Assembly: GCA_000403475.2 (NCBI GenBank)
Contig: KE159798.1
Span: 72,960-136,959, forward strand
Origin: Lachnospiraceae bacterium MD308
GTDB lineage: Bacteria; Bacillota; Clostridia; Lachnospirales; Lachnospiraceae
DNA length: 64,000 nt
Direction of reading: 5' to 3'
Below the pieces are notes generated by a model. It was not told where the DNA came from, did no database searches, and saw only the letters and a program-made list of their open reading frames with translations. Position numbers and translations under genes: made by a program. Shown here piece by piece: positions 27,372 to 35,147 of the stretch. Position 1 is the first letter of the stretch, and each line of letters opens with the position of its first letter.

Positions 27372-29018
27372 ATGAAATCAAAATGGAAAATGTTGGCGGT
27401 GCTTGCGGCTGTTATTGTAGTTGGGGGTTATTATTATGTTGCATTGCCTGCGATTAATATTCATTCTTCGGATACGTGGTTTTTTATCTTTGTTATCCTG
27501 ATTGTGGCAGCGTTTATTTACATGGGCCGCAGGAAGATGCGCTCGTTTCATGAGGCGAGGGAGAATAAAGGACTTCGGGCGATCGGTCTGATCATCGCAG
27601 TGCTTGGTATCATTTATCTTGCAGGGACCTTGCTGTCCTCGCCAATCATCAACGCGAAAAAGTACCAGCAGTTGATGACGGTGGAAGAAGGAGAATTTAC
27701 GGAGGATGTGGAGGAGCTTTCTTTTGACAAGATCCCGCTCCTTGACCGTGATACGGCTATGATTCTTGGCGACCGCAAGATGGGAAGCATGGTGGACATG
27801 GTTTCCCAGTTTGAGGTGGATGATATCTACACTCAGATTAATTATAAGGACAATCCGGTCAGGGTGTCGCCCCTTAAGTATGCCAGCGTAATTAAATGGT
27901 TTACGAACCAGTCGGAGGGAATCCCGGCTTACATCAGGATCAATATGGCGACGCAGACGACGGAGCTTGTAAAGCTTGAAGAAGGCATGAAGTATACGAA
28001 CAGCGAGTATTTTAACCGAAACATCTACAGGCACCTTCGGTTTGCACATCCTACCTATATATATGGGGGCCTGAGCTTTGAGATTGATGACAGCGGAGTA
28101 CCGTACTGGGTGGCTCCCGTGAAAAAATATAACATCGGGCTGTTTGGCGGAGAGACAGTGGGAAAAGTAGTGCTGTGCAATGCAATTACCGGAGATACGA
28201 AGACCTATGATATAGATAAAGCTCCGTCATGGATCGACCGGGCGTATGCGGCGGATCTTCTTGTAGAGCTCTTTGACTATTACGGAACTTTGAAACATGG
28301 ATTTATCAACAGCGTGTTAAGCCAGAAGGATTGCCTGGAGACAACCGACGGTTACAACTATCTTGCCCTTGACGACGACGTATGGATGTATACAGGCGTT
28401 ACTTCAGTCAACGGGGATCAGTCAAATGTAGGATTTATGCTGTCCAACCAGCGGACTATGGAGACGAAGTATTATAAAGTGGAGGGAGCGACAGAGGCCT
28501 CCGCGATGTCTTCCGCGGAAGGGCAGGTTCAGAATTTAAAGTATGTGGCCACATTCCCTCTGCTGCTTAATATTTCAGACGAACCGACTTACTTTATCGC
28601 CCTTAAGGACGATGCTGGCCTTGTGAAGAAGTATGCTATGGTCAATGTGCAGAAGTACCAGATCGTTGCTATTGGCGACAGCGTCAGCCAGTGCGAGGAA
28701 AATTATCTTGAGCTTCTGTTTAGCAACGGCGTAAAAGAAGCGGAGAAGGACACGAGGCAGGTTAAGAAAATAAGCGGGAAAATCACGAAGATTGCCCAGG
28801 CAGTCATTGAGGGAACTTCCCATTATTATCTGATGGTGGAAGGCTCGGATGATATCTTTGACATATCGGTTGTGGATTATATCGACGTGGTAAGATGCGA
28901 AGTCGGGCAGGAAGTCCGAATGGAATATAAGGAAGATGAGAAGGCGAATGCGGTGCTGTCTCTGGAAACCATTCAGGGGAGCGGCGGCGCGCCAGCCGTA
29001 AAACAGGATGAAGAGTAG
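27372..29018 (+). CDS. Membrane-anchored protein of unknown function downstream of trkAH
   Basis: A 548-residue protein that I do not recognise. Three membrane segments lie near the N-terminus (about 7-25, 36-53 and 68-88). A large domain of about 450 residues follows, rich in aromatic residues and beta strands, with segments such as GGLSFEIDDSGVPYWVAPV, ITGDTKTYDIDKAPSWIDR and DVWMYTGVTSVNGDQSNVGF. The C-terminus (about 465-540) resembles a small OB-like fold (KISGKITKIAQAVIEGTSHY). The start at 27372 follows GACAGGAGGTATTT; an upstream ATG within trkH is not credible. It lies 13 bases after trkH and 17 before the AEC gene, so it is cotranscribed and may serve the same membrane process. Confidence 0.75.
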   Translation: MKSKWKMLAVLAAVIVVGGYYYVALPAINIHSSDTWFFIFVILIVAAFIYMGRRKMRSFHEARENKGLRAIGLIIAVLGIIYLAGTLLSSPIINAKKYQQLMTVEEGEFTEDVEELSFDKIPLLDRDTAMILGDRKMGSMVDMVSQFEVDDIYTQINYKDNPVRVSPLKYASVIKWFTNQSEGIPAYIRINMATQTTELVKLEEGMKYTNSEYFNRNIYRHLRFAHPTYIYGGLSFEIDDSGVPYWVAPVKKYNIGLFGGETVGKVVLCNAITGDTKTYDIDKAPSWIDRAYAADLLVELFDYYGTLKHGFINSVLSQKDCLETTDGYNYLALDDDVWMYTGVTSVNGDQSNVGFMLSNQRTMETKYYKVEGATEASAMSSAEGQVQNLKYVATFPLLLNISDEPTYFIALKDDAGLVKKYAMVNVQKYQIVAIGDSVSQCEENYLELLFSNGVKEAEKDTRQVKKISGKITKIAQAVIEGTSHYYLMVEGSDDIFDISVVDYIDVVRCEVGQEVRMEYKEDEKANAVLSLETIQGSGGAPAVKQDEE

Positions 29019-29035
29019 GATAAGGGAAACGGATT

Positions 29036-29968
29036 ATGGAACTTAGTATATTGCTTGCCGGTCAGATTATCACAATGTTTTTATATGTGGCGGCGGGATA
29101 TGCAAGCGTAAAGGCGGGATTGTTTAAGAGCGAGGACAGCAAAGTCCTATCGAATATGATGGTATATATCTGTTCCCCCTGCATGATTATCTATTCCTTT
29201 CAGATAGAACTTTCAAAAGACAAGATACAGGGGCTTTTACTGGCAATTGCAGCAGCCGTGCTGGTACATGCGCTGTTCATAATCGGAACGGCATTGCTGC
29301 GAAGGCCGTTGAACCTCAACAGAATTGAGAGGGCGTCCCTGATCTATACGAACGCAGGAAATCTGGTTATCCCGCTGGTAGGCGCAGTGCTTGGCATAGA
29401 ATGGGTATTTTATACGAACGCGTTTAACATTGTCCAGACTATGCTGATCTGGACGCACGGAATCAGCCTGATTGGAAATACGGAGGAAAAGGATTACCTG
29501 AAAATCCTTATGAATCCAAACATCATCGCCACAATAGCCGGATTTTTCTTCTTTGCGGCGAGAATCCATATCCCGGAGATTGTCGGGAACTGCTTGGAAG
29601 GACTTGGCACGATGATTGGAACCGCGGGCATGTTTGTCATTGGAATGGTAATCGGAAATATGGATTTAAAGTGGGTGTTTACCCGGAAGAGACCGTATTT
29701 TGTCTGTTTTATCCGTCTTATCCTGTTTCCGGCAGTCACTGCCGTAATCTTTGCGGTGATTGCCCGGATGGGAATACATAAGGACGCGAAACAGATTCTG
29801 CTTGTGGTATTTTTGGCATCTTCTTCAACGGCTGCGGCGATGGTTACGCAGCTGGCGCAGATTTATGATGCGGATGCGAAATATGCGAGCGTCATTAATG
29901 TGATGTCTATTATATTCTGTATCATAACGATGCCTCTCATGGTGATGCTGTATGATATGCTTGCTTAA
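29036..29968 (+). CDS. AEC-family (auxin efflux carrier type) transporter
   Basis: A 310-residue membrane protein with ten predicted segments and the two-half AEC layout: GYASVKAGLFKSEDSKVLSNM in the first half, the Asn-containing IYTNAGNLVIPLVGAVLG, and SSSTAAAMVTQLAQIYDADA near the end. Bacterial members carry malate or other organic anions. The substrate is not readable from sequence. It is the last gene of the trk run. Confidence 0.88.
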   Translation: MELSILLAGQIITMFLYVAAGYASVKAGLFKSEDSKVLSNMMVYICSPCMIIYSFQIELSKDKIQGLLLAIAAAVLVHALFIIGTALLRRPLNLNRIERASLIYTNAGNLVIPLVGAVLGIEWVFYTNAFNIVQTMLIWTHGISLIGNTEEKDYLKILMNPNIIATIAGFFFFAARIHIPEIVGNCLEGLGTMIGTAGMFVIGMVIGNMDLKWVFTRKRPYFVCFIRLILFPAVTAVIFAVIARMGIHKDAKQILLVVFLASSSTAAAMVTQLAQIYDADAKYASVINVMSIIFCIITMPLMVMLYDMLA

Positions 29969-29982
29969 AGAATATGATGCCA

Positions 29983-30037
29983 GGGTCAAAAGGTCATGTG
30001 ATTCATGCTTGCATGAATAAACATGACTTTGTGACCC
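29983..30037. repeat. Tall nested hairpin after the AEC gene
   Basis: Three stems lie on one axis: GGGTCA (29983-29988) with TGACCC (30032-30037), GTCATGT (29993-29999) with ACATGAC (30021-30027), and ATTCATGC (30001-30008) with GCATGAAT (30011-30018). No T-run follows. It could be an RNA-stabilising 3' structure or a remnant of a palindromic repeat element. The rest of 29969-30203 holds no gene. Confidence 0.6.
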
Positions 30038-30145
30038 GTAAAAACATGAAAAAGTAGCCCGATTAGGGCGGATTTTGAATGTTTTTAGGATTGTGGGAGC
30101 ACGAAGTGCGGAACAATCCGCGGCATCATGATATAGTTTTTTCAT

Positions 30146-30180
30146 AAAAAACAGGCGGCCGGTAAGGCTGCCTGTTTTTT
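30146..30180. terminator. Bidirectional terminator between AEC gene and P-loop gene
   Basis: AAAAAACAGGC (30145-30155 region) pairs with GCCTGTTTTTT (30170-30180), with GGCC/GGCT closing the loop. A-run and T-run arms suit both converging genes. Confidence 0.88.
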
Positions 30181-30203
30181 TGAGCGGGTGTTCCGCATGT
30201 ATC

Positions 30204-30626
30204 TTAATTTAAAATCTGGCACTTGGACGTGTCTACTCCGGCTAAGTCTTCTCTGGAAGCGCTGATGCTTACGCAGAACTCGATTCCGCAGGTCTTTGTG
30301 AGCTGATCCAGCCTGTCAATGAATGAAGGAATGCTATCAAGCGTAATGTCGGCATGCTTTAAGATTCCGTCAATGAATACATACTCCGTATCATGGTTGG
30401 AGCTGTACATGCCGTATAAAAAGCCGATATATCCGTCAATGTTCTCAATCGCCGGATAGTCATCCATGCAGATGGTACGGATATTGAATGCTACGCTTGC
30501 GGTATCGCGGTGTGTTTTCTTGATGAAAACGACGTTACCGTTACATTCTTTGGCTTTTTTGTTGGCCTGTTCAATCATTTGCTGTGTCTTTCCGCTGCCT
30601 TTCGGACCTATCAATAAATTTATCAT
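30204..30626 (-). CDS. Small P-loop ATPase-like protein
   Basis: A 140-residue protein starting MINLLIGPKGSGKTQQMI, so the Walker A motif (GPKGSGKT, residues 7-14) is at the very N-terminus. A hydrophobic strand with acidic end (TEYVFIDGILKHAD, near 100-113) could be Walker B. The rest resembles a compact RecA/P-loop domain without partner domains. Start at 30626 is supported by AAGGAGAGGTTGCC; an 8-codon longer reading exists. Similar short P-loop proteins occur alone in Lachnospiraceae; their function is unknown. It is divergent from leuS. Confidence 0.7.
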   Translation of the reverse strand: MINLLIGPKGSGKTQQMIEQANKKAKECNGNVVFIKKTHRDTASVAFNIRTICMDDYPAIENIDGYIGFLYGMYSSNHDTEYVFIDGILKHADITLDSIPSFIDRLDQLTKTCGIEFCVSISASREDLAGVDTSKCQILN

Positions 30627-30738
30627 GGCAACCTCTCCTTTATGTATCATATTCTACTGAAAATCCAGTATGTCTACTTGTATCTATTATACACTAAAGA
30701 GACAGAAGGAACAACCGTAAAAAATAATTTCTTCAGGG

Positions 30739-30767
30739 TTGACTTATTTTAACATTTTTCCTATAAT
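30739..30767 (+). promoter_or_regulatory. Predicted sigma-A promoter of the leuS leader
   Basis: TTGACT (30739-30744), a 17-base spacer and a consensus TATAAT (30762-30767). It is located ~460 bases before the leuS ATG, which matches a T-box leader. Confidence 0.85.
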
Positions 30768-30789
30768 GATTATCGTATATGAAAGAAGC

Positions 30790-31060
30790 AATGAAGAGGA
30801 ATAGTAAGAGACGGATGCTTTCAGAGAGCTGCCGGAGGGTGCGAGGCAGCAGGCAGAAATCTCCCAACTCGCCTCGGAGCTCCCGGACTGAACGTGCGGC
30901 TCGATGAAGGAAAAGTGTTTTCAGAAAGCGGCAAGTAGGTGCGGGCGGGTTTCTTCCCGTTACAGAAGCAATGAGTGCATGCGGCGCATAGCCGTGTGAA
31001 AAAGAGTGGTACCACGGAAGTTAAGCCTTTTCGTCTCTTGGAGATGAGAAGGCTTTTATC
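30790..31060 (+). promoter_or_regulatory. T-box riboswitch (leucine) upstream of leuS
   Basis: The leader has Stem I features (AGAGAGCTGCCGG and GGTGCGAGGCAGC near 30821-30850). The specifier region AA-CTC-GCCTCGGAG gives codon CTC (Leu) at 30868-30870. The antiterminator T-box GTGGTACCACGG lies at 31006-31017. The competing terminator AAGCCTTTTCGTCTC / GAGATGAGAAGGCTT lies at 31023-31057 and is followed by TTA. Uncharged tRNA-Leu should bind the specifier and T-box and let transcription continue into leuS. Confidence 0.9.
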
Positions 31061-31073
31061 AGGTTTGGCAGAA

Positions 31074-31198
31074 GTGAGGTCCTTTCGAACCTCACCAAGT
31101 AGGAAAAAGGATACAACCGCGCTGCCAGGTTCGAAAAGACCTCACCAGGCCAGCGGGTTGTACCTTACTTACTAGGTTCGAAAGAACCTCACCAAGTA
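31074..31198 (+). repeat. Cluster of three related hairpin repeats between the T-box terminator and leuS
   Basis: Three copies share the core GGTTCGAAA(A)GAACCTCACC or its palindromic variant. Copy 1 is at 31074-31101 (arms GTGAGGT/ACCTCAC, then CAAGTA), copy 2 at 31127-31146, and copy 3 at 31174-31198 (AGGTTC/GAACCT, then CTCACCAAGTA). Copy 2 is framed by an outer stem, TACAACC...CGCTG (31112-31124) with CAGCG...GGTTGTA (31151-31162). ACCGCG at 31116-31121 recalls the T-box consensus end. The segment is transcribed in the leuS leader but is not part of the standard T-box. Confidence 0.65.
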
Positions 31199-31221
31199 AT
31201 TAAGGTAGGAGGAATGTAGGC

Positions 31222-33651
31222 ATGTCAAAGATACCTTATAATCATAAGGCAATTGAGAAGAAATGGCGTGAGAACTGGGAGAAGAACCCGGTGAATGTAA
31301 CAGAGAACGAGGACGGGAGCAAGAGGGAAAAGTATTACTGCCTCGATATGTTTCCCTATCCGTCAGGGAACGGACTTCATGTAGGGCACTGGAGAGGTTA
31401 TGTCATCTCGGATGTGTGGAGCAGATATAAGCTGCAGCAGGGGTACTATATCATCCATCCGATGGGCTGGGATGCTTTCGGCCTCCCGGCGGAGAATTAC
31501 GCGATCAAGATGGGCGTCCATCCGGCGATTTCCACAGCGGAGAACGTAAAGAATATCAAGCGGCAGATTAATGAGATTGCGGCCCTTTATGACTGGGACA
31601 GGGAAGTAAATACTACAGATCCGGAGTTTTATAAGTGGACGCAGTGGATTTTTGTAAAGATGTTCAAGGAAGGCCTGGCATATGAAAAGGAATTTCCTAT
31701 CAACTGGTGCCCGTCCTGCAAGACCGGGCTTGCCAATGAAGAGGTGGTAAACGGGAAATGTGAGCGCTGCGGCGCGGAGGTGACAAAGAAGAACCTCCGT
31801 CAGTGGATGCTTAAGATTACCGCCTACGCGGAGCGTCTTTTAAGTGACCTTGACAAGCTTGACTGGCCGGAGAAAGTAAAGAAGATGCAGACTGACTGGA
31901 TTGGGAAATCCTACGGTGCAGAGGTTGATTTCCCGGTAGAGGGGCGGGAGGAGAAGATTACCGTATACACGACGCGCCCGGACACTCTTTACGGAGCAAC
32001 CTTCATGGTGCTTGCGCCGGAGCATGAGCTGGCGGCATCTCTTGCCACCGATGAGACGAGAGAGGCAGTGGAGAAGTATATCTATGACGCGTCCATGAAG
32101 TCCAATGTGGACCGTCTGCAGGATAAGGAGAAGACAGGTGTGTTCACGGGCAGCTACGCGGTAAATCCGTTAAGCGGCGAGAAAGCGCCGATCTGGCTTT
32201 CTGACTATGTCCTTGCAGATTACGGTACAGGGGCGATCATGTGCGTACCAGCCCATGACGACCGTGACTTTGAGTTTGCGACGAAGTTTCATATCCCGAT
32301 CGTGCAGGTTATCGCAAAAGACGGGGAAGAGATAGAGAATATGACAGAGGCCTACACCGAGGCCAGCGGCACGATGATCAATTCCGGCAAATGGAACGGC
32401 ATGGAGTCCGCAGTCCTGAAAAAAGAGGCGCCCCATATGATTGAAGAGTGGGGTATGGGTCGGGCTACGGTAAATTATAAGCTGAGGGACTGGGTATTTT
32501 CCCGCCAGCGTTACTGGGGCGAGCCGATTCCGATCATTCACTGTCCGAAGTGCGGCAATGTTCCGGTGCCGGAGGAAGAGCTGCCGCTCAGGCTCCCTGA
32601 GGTGGAATCTTATGAGCCGACCGGAACGGGGGAATCACCCCTTGCGGCAATTGACGAGTGGGTGAACTGCAAATGTCCGAAGTGTGGGGGGGATGCGAAG
32701 AGAGAGACGAATACTATGCCTCAGTGGGCAGGGTCTTCCTGGTATTTCCTGCGCTATGTTGACAATCACAATGACAAAGAGCTGGTATCCAAGGAAAAGG
32801 CCGACGCTATGCTGCCGGTAGACATGTACATCGGGGGCGTGGAGCATGCGGTGCTGCACCTTCTGTACTCCAGGTTCTATACGAAGTTTCTGTGCGATAT
32901 CGGGGCTGTTGATTTTGACGAGCCTTTCCAGAAGCTGTTTAATCAGGGCATGATTACCGGGAAGAATGGCATCAAGATGAGCAAGTCCAAGGGAAATGTA
33001 GTGTCGCCGGATGACCTGGTGAGAGATTACGGATGTGATTCCCTCCGGATGTATGAGCTGTTTGTAGGCCCTCCGGAGCTTGACGCTGAGTGGGATGACC
33101 GTGGAATCGACGGTGTGAACCGTTTCTTAAAACGTCTGTGGAATCTGGTGATGGACAGCAAAGAGGCAAAGGTCGATGCCACAAAAGAAATGATCAAGGA
33201 GCGTCACAGGCTCATTAAAGATATTACGGTGCGTCTGGAAAGCTTTAGCTTGAATACCGCCATATCAGGATTCATGGAGCACAATAACAACCTGATTGAG
33301 ATTGCCAGGAAAGCAGGCGGAGTCGATATGGAAACATTGTCGGCTATGGCAGTCCTGCTCTCGCCGTTCGCTCCTCATATCGCAGAGGAGATTTGGGAGC
33401 AGCTCGGCCATGAGGGCAGCGTATTTAAGGCCGGATGGCCGGTTTACGACGAGGAGGCCATGAAAGACGATGAGATCGAGGTCCCGGTGCAGATTAACGG
33501 GAAGACAAAAGCAGTTATCAGCATCGCGGCAGACGCGTCCAAAGAAGATGCCATTGCTGCCGGGAAAGAGGCGGTGGCAGATAAGCTTACCGGAACGATT
33601 GTGAAAGAGATATATGTTCCGAAGAAGATTATAAATATTGTGCAGAAATAA
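31222..33651 (+). CDS. leuS: Leucyl-tRNA synthetase
   Basis: An 809-residue class I synthetase charging tRNA-Leu. The HIGH-type motif is PYPSGNGLHVGHWRGY (near 48-63). A zinc-type Cys cluster is CPSCKTGLANEEVVNGKCERC. The editing (CP1) domain contains TTRPDTLYGATFMVLAPEH. KMSKS appears intact as KMSKSKGNVVSP (near 585). The anticodon-binding and C-terminal domains follow. GGTAGGAGGAATGTAGGC gives a good ribosome site. It is controlled by the T-box. Confidence 0.97.
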   Translation: MSKIPYNHKAIEKKWRENWEKNPVNVTENEDGSKREKYYCLDMFPYPSGNGLHVGHWRGYVISDVWSRYKLQQGYYIIHPMGWDAFGLPAENYAIKMGVHPAISTAENVKNIKRQINEIAALYDWDREVNTTDPEFYKWTQWIFVKMFKEGLAYEKEFPINWCPSCKTGLANEEVVNGKCERCGAEVTKKNLRQWMLKITAYAERLLSDLDKLDWPEKVKKMQTDWIGKSYGAEVDFPVEGREEKITVYTTRPDTLYGATFMVLAPEHELAASLATDETREAVEKYIYDASMKSNVDRLQDKEKTGVFTGSYAVNPLSGEKAPIWLSDYVLADYGTGAIMCVPAHDDRDFEFATKFHIPIVQVIAKDGEEIENMTEAYTEASGTMINSGKWNGMESAVLKKEAPHMIEEWGMGRATVNYKLRDWVFSRQRYWGEPIPIIHCPKCGNVPVPEEELPLRLPEVESYEPTGTGESPLAAIDEWVNCKCPKCGGDAKRETNTMPQWAGSSWYFLRYVDNHNDKELVSKEKADAMLPVDMYIGGVEHAVLHLLYSRFYTKFLCDIGAVDFDEPFQKLFNQGMITGKNGIKMSKSKGNVVSPDDLVRDYGCDSLRMYELFVGPPELDAEWDDRGIDGVNRFLKRLWNLVMDSKEAKVDATKEMIKERHRLIKDITVRLESFSLNTAISGFMEHNNNLIEIARKAGGVDMETLSAMAVLLSPFAPHIAEEIWEQLGHEGSVFKAGWPVYDEEAMKDDEIEVPVQINGKTKAVISIAADASKEDAIAAGKEAVADKLTGTIVKEIYVPKKIINIVQK

Positions 33652-33665
33652 TTCATAAATATGAG

Positions 33666-33705
33666 ATGGCGCAGATAATACCAGAGCGGATATTATCTGC
33701 GCCAT
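33666..33705. repeat. Perfect 15-base inverted repeat between leuS and ktrB
   Basis: ATGGCGCAGATAATA (33666-33680) and TATTATCTGCGCCAT (33691-33705) with a 10-base loop. It is probably the 3' hairpin of leuS, although no T-run follows; the ktrB start is only 21 bases downstream. Confidence 0.6.
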
Positions 33706-33726
33706 TCGAGAAAGAAGTAATGGAGA

Positions 33727-35109
33727 ATGAGTGTGAAGAAAAGAAAAAGCATCAGGTGGAATACTCTTCGCATTACGGCGCTTGGGTTTTTGAGTGTCAT
33801 ATTTTCGGGCGGGATTCTTTTGTACTTGCCGGTTAGCAATGCAAAGCCCATTGCGTTTATTGACGCGATGTTTACCGCAGTGTCGGCGGTGTGCGTGACA
33901 GGTCTTGTGACGATTGTTCCGGCCAGCCAGTTTACGGTGTTTGGAAAAGCGGTGCTGCTCCTTCTTATACAGATCGGCGGTCTGGGCGTGATTGCGTGTG
34001 CGGCACTTTTTTTCTTTTTGCTGCACAGGAGGCTTGAGCTGCGGGAGAGAATTGTGCTGCAGGAGGCTTACGGCGCGCAACAGCTAGGGGGCATCGTGGG
34101 GATGGTGCGAAAAGTGATTGTGGGAACTCTTTTGGTGGAGGGCGCTGGGGCAGTGTTCTATGCGATTCAGTTCGTGCCCGAATTTGGGATCTTAAGGGGC
34201 ATCTGGTATTCAGTCTTCCACGCGGTGTCTGCATTCTGCAATGCGGGGATTGACATTCTCGGGGAGAAGAGCCTTGCGGGCTATGCGGTGAATCCGGTGG
34301 TCAATCTTACGACAATCCTTTTGATTGTTTTGAGCGGTATCGGGTTTACGGTATGGTTTGATGTGCTCGCAAGTGTGAGGGAGGCTTTTCGGCGGGAGAA
34401 TCCGGTGCGGTGGAGATTTGGAAGGCTTAAGCTGCACTCGAAACTGGCGATTATCACAACAGTGATTTTGATTGCTGCGGGGGCGGCTTTTATCTTCATA
34501 GCAGAATATGGGAATCCGGACACGATTGGCGGTATGAATACAGGGCAAAAACTTATGGCGTCGCTGTTTCAGTCAGTGACCACCAGGACGGCAGGGTTCT
34601 ATACGTTTTCCCAGGGGGCGCTGCATGAGGAGTCAAAACTGTTCTGCTCTGTCCTGATGTTCATCGGCGGCTCTCCGGGCGGAACGGCGGGCGGTGTGAA
34701 GACGACAACGTTTGCCATGCTGATTCTCGCCTGCGTGACATTTGCGCGGGGAGGGAATGATACGGAGTGCATGGGGCGGAAGATTTCGGTAGCAAATTTC
34801 CGCACAGGTTTCTGCGTGGTGGTGGTAGCGTTTGCTGTATTTATCACCGGAACTATTGCGGTTCTTGCGCTTGAGCCGGACAGTGTTGCTACGATTGATG
34901 TGCTCTACGAGACGGCATCAGCGGTGGGGACAGTGGGGCTTACAGCAGATTTGACCCCGCGGCTTTGCCGGGCTAGCCAGATTGTGCTGATGATCATGAT
35001 GTATATGGGGCGGCTTGGGCCGCTGACGCTTGTGCTGACATTTGCGGGGAAGACCCATCCAAGGGATAAGGTGCGGAGTCTCCCGAAAGAGCAGATAATG
35101 GTTGGGTAA
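33727..35109 (+). CDS. ktrB: KtrB/TrkH-family potassium (or sodium/potassium) channel subunit
   Basis: A 460-residue membrane channel subunit with four pore loops: FTAVSAVCVTGLVTI, VFHAVSAFCNAGID, FQSVTTRTAGFYTF and YETASAVGTVGLTAD. These are the KtrB pattern and shorter than the TrkH at 25913. Its partner ktrA would normally follow directly, but an IS1380 element begins 38 bases after its stop codon, so partner expression is now separated. The ATG has GAAGTAATGGAGAATGAGTG upstream, where alternative starts a few codons apart are possible. Confidence 0.92.
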   Translation: MSVKKRKSIRWNTLRITALGFLSVIFSGGILLYLPVSNAKPIAFIDAMFTAVSAVCVTGLVTIVPASQFTVFGKAVLLLLIQIGGLGVIACAALFFFLLHRRLELRERIVLQEAYGAQQLGGIVGMVRKVIVGTLLVEGAGAVFYAIQFVPEFGILRGIWYSVFHAVSAFCNAGIDILGEKSLAGYAVNPVVNLTTILLIVLSGIGFTVWFDVLASVREAFRRENPVRWRFGRLKLHSKLAIITTVILIAAGAAFIFIAEYGNPDTIGGMNTGQKLMASLFQSVTTRTAGFYTFSQGALHEESKLFCSVLMFIGGSPGGTAGGVKTTTFAMLILACVTFARGGNDTECMGRKISVANFRTGFCVVVVAFAVFITGTIAVLALEPDSVATIDVLYETASAVGTVGLTADLTPRLCRASQIVLMIMMYMGRLGPLTLVLTFAGKTHPRDKVRSLPKEQIMVG

Positions 35110-35142
35110 ACTTATATTGCAGATCTTGTATTTTTTAATATA

Positions 35143-35147
35143 TTCTA
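35143..35147. repeat. 5-bp target site duplication TTCTA (left) of IS1380 copy 1
   Basis: TTCTA directly precedes the IS end; the same five bases occur at 36803-36807 right after the other end. Confidence 0.9.

Noticed and set aside
33265-34080. 271-codon minus-strand frame over the leuS/ktrB junction
   Set aside because: Covers two good genes on the other strand and lacks any recognisable domain or ribosome site.
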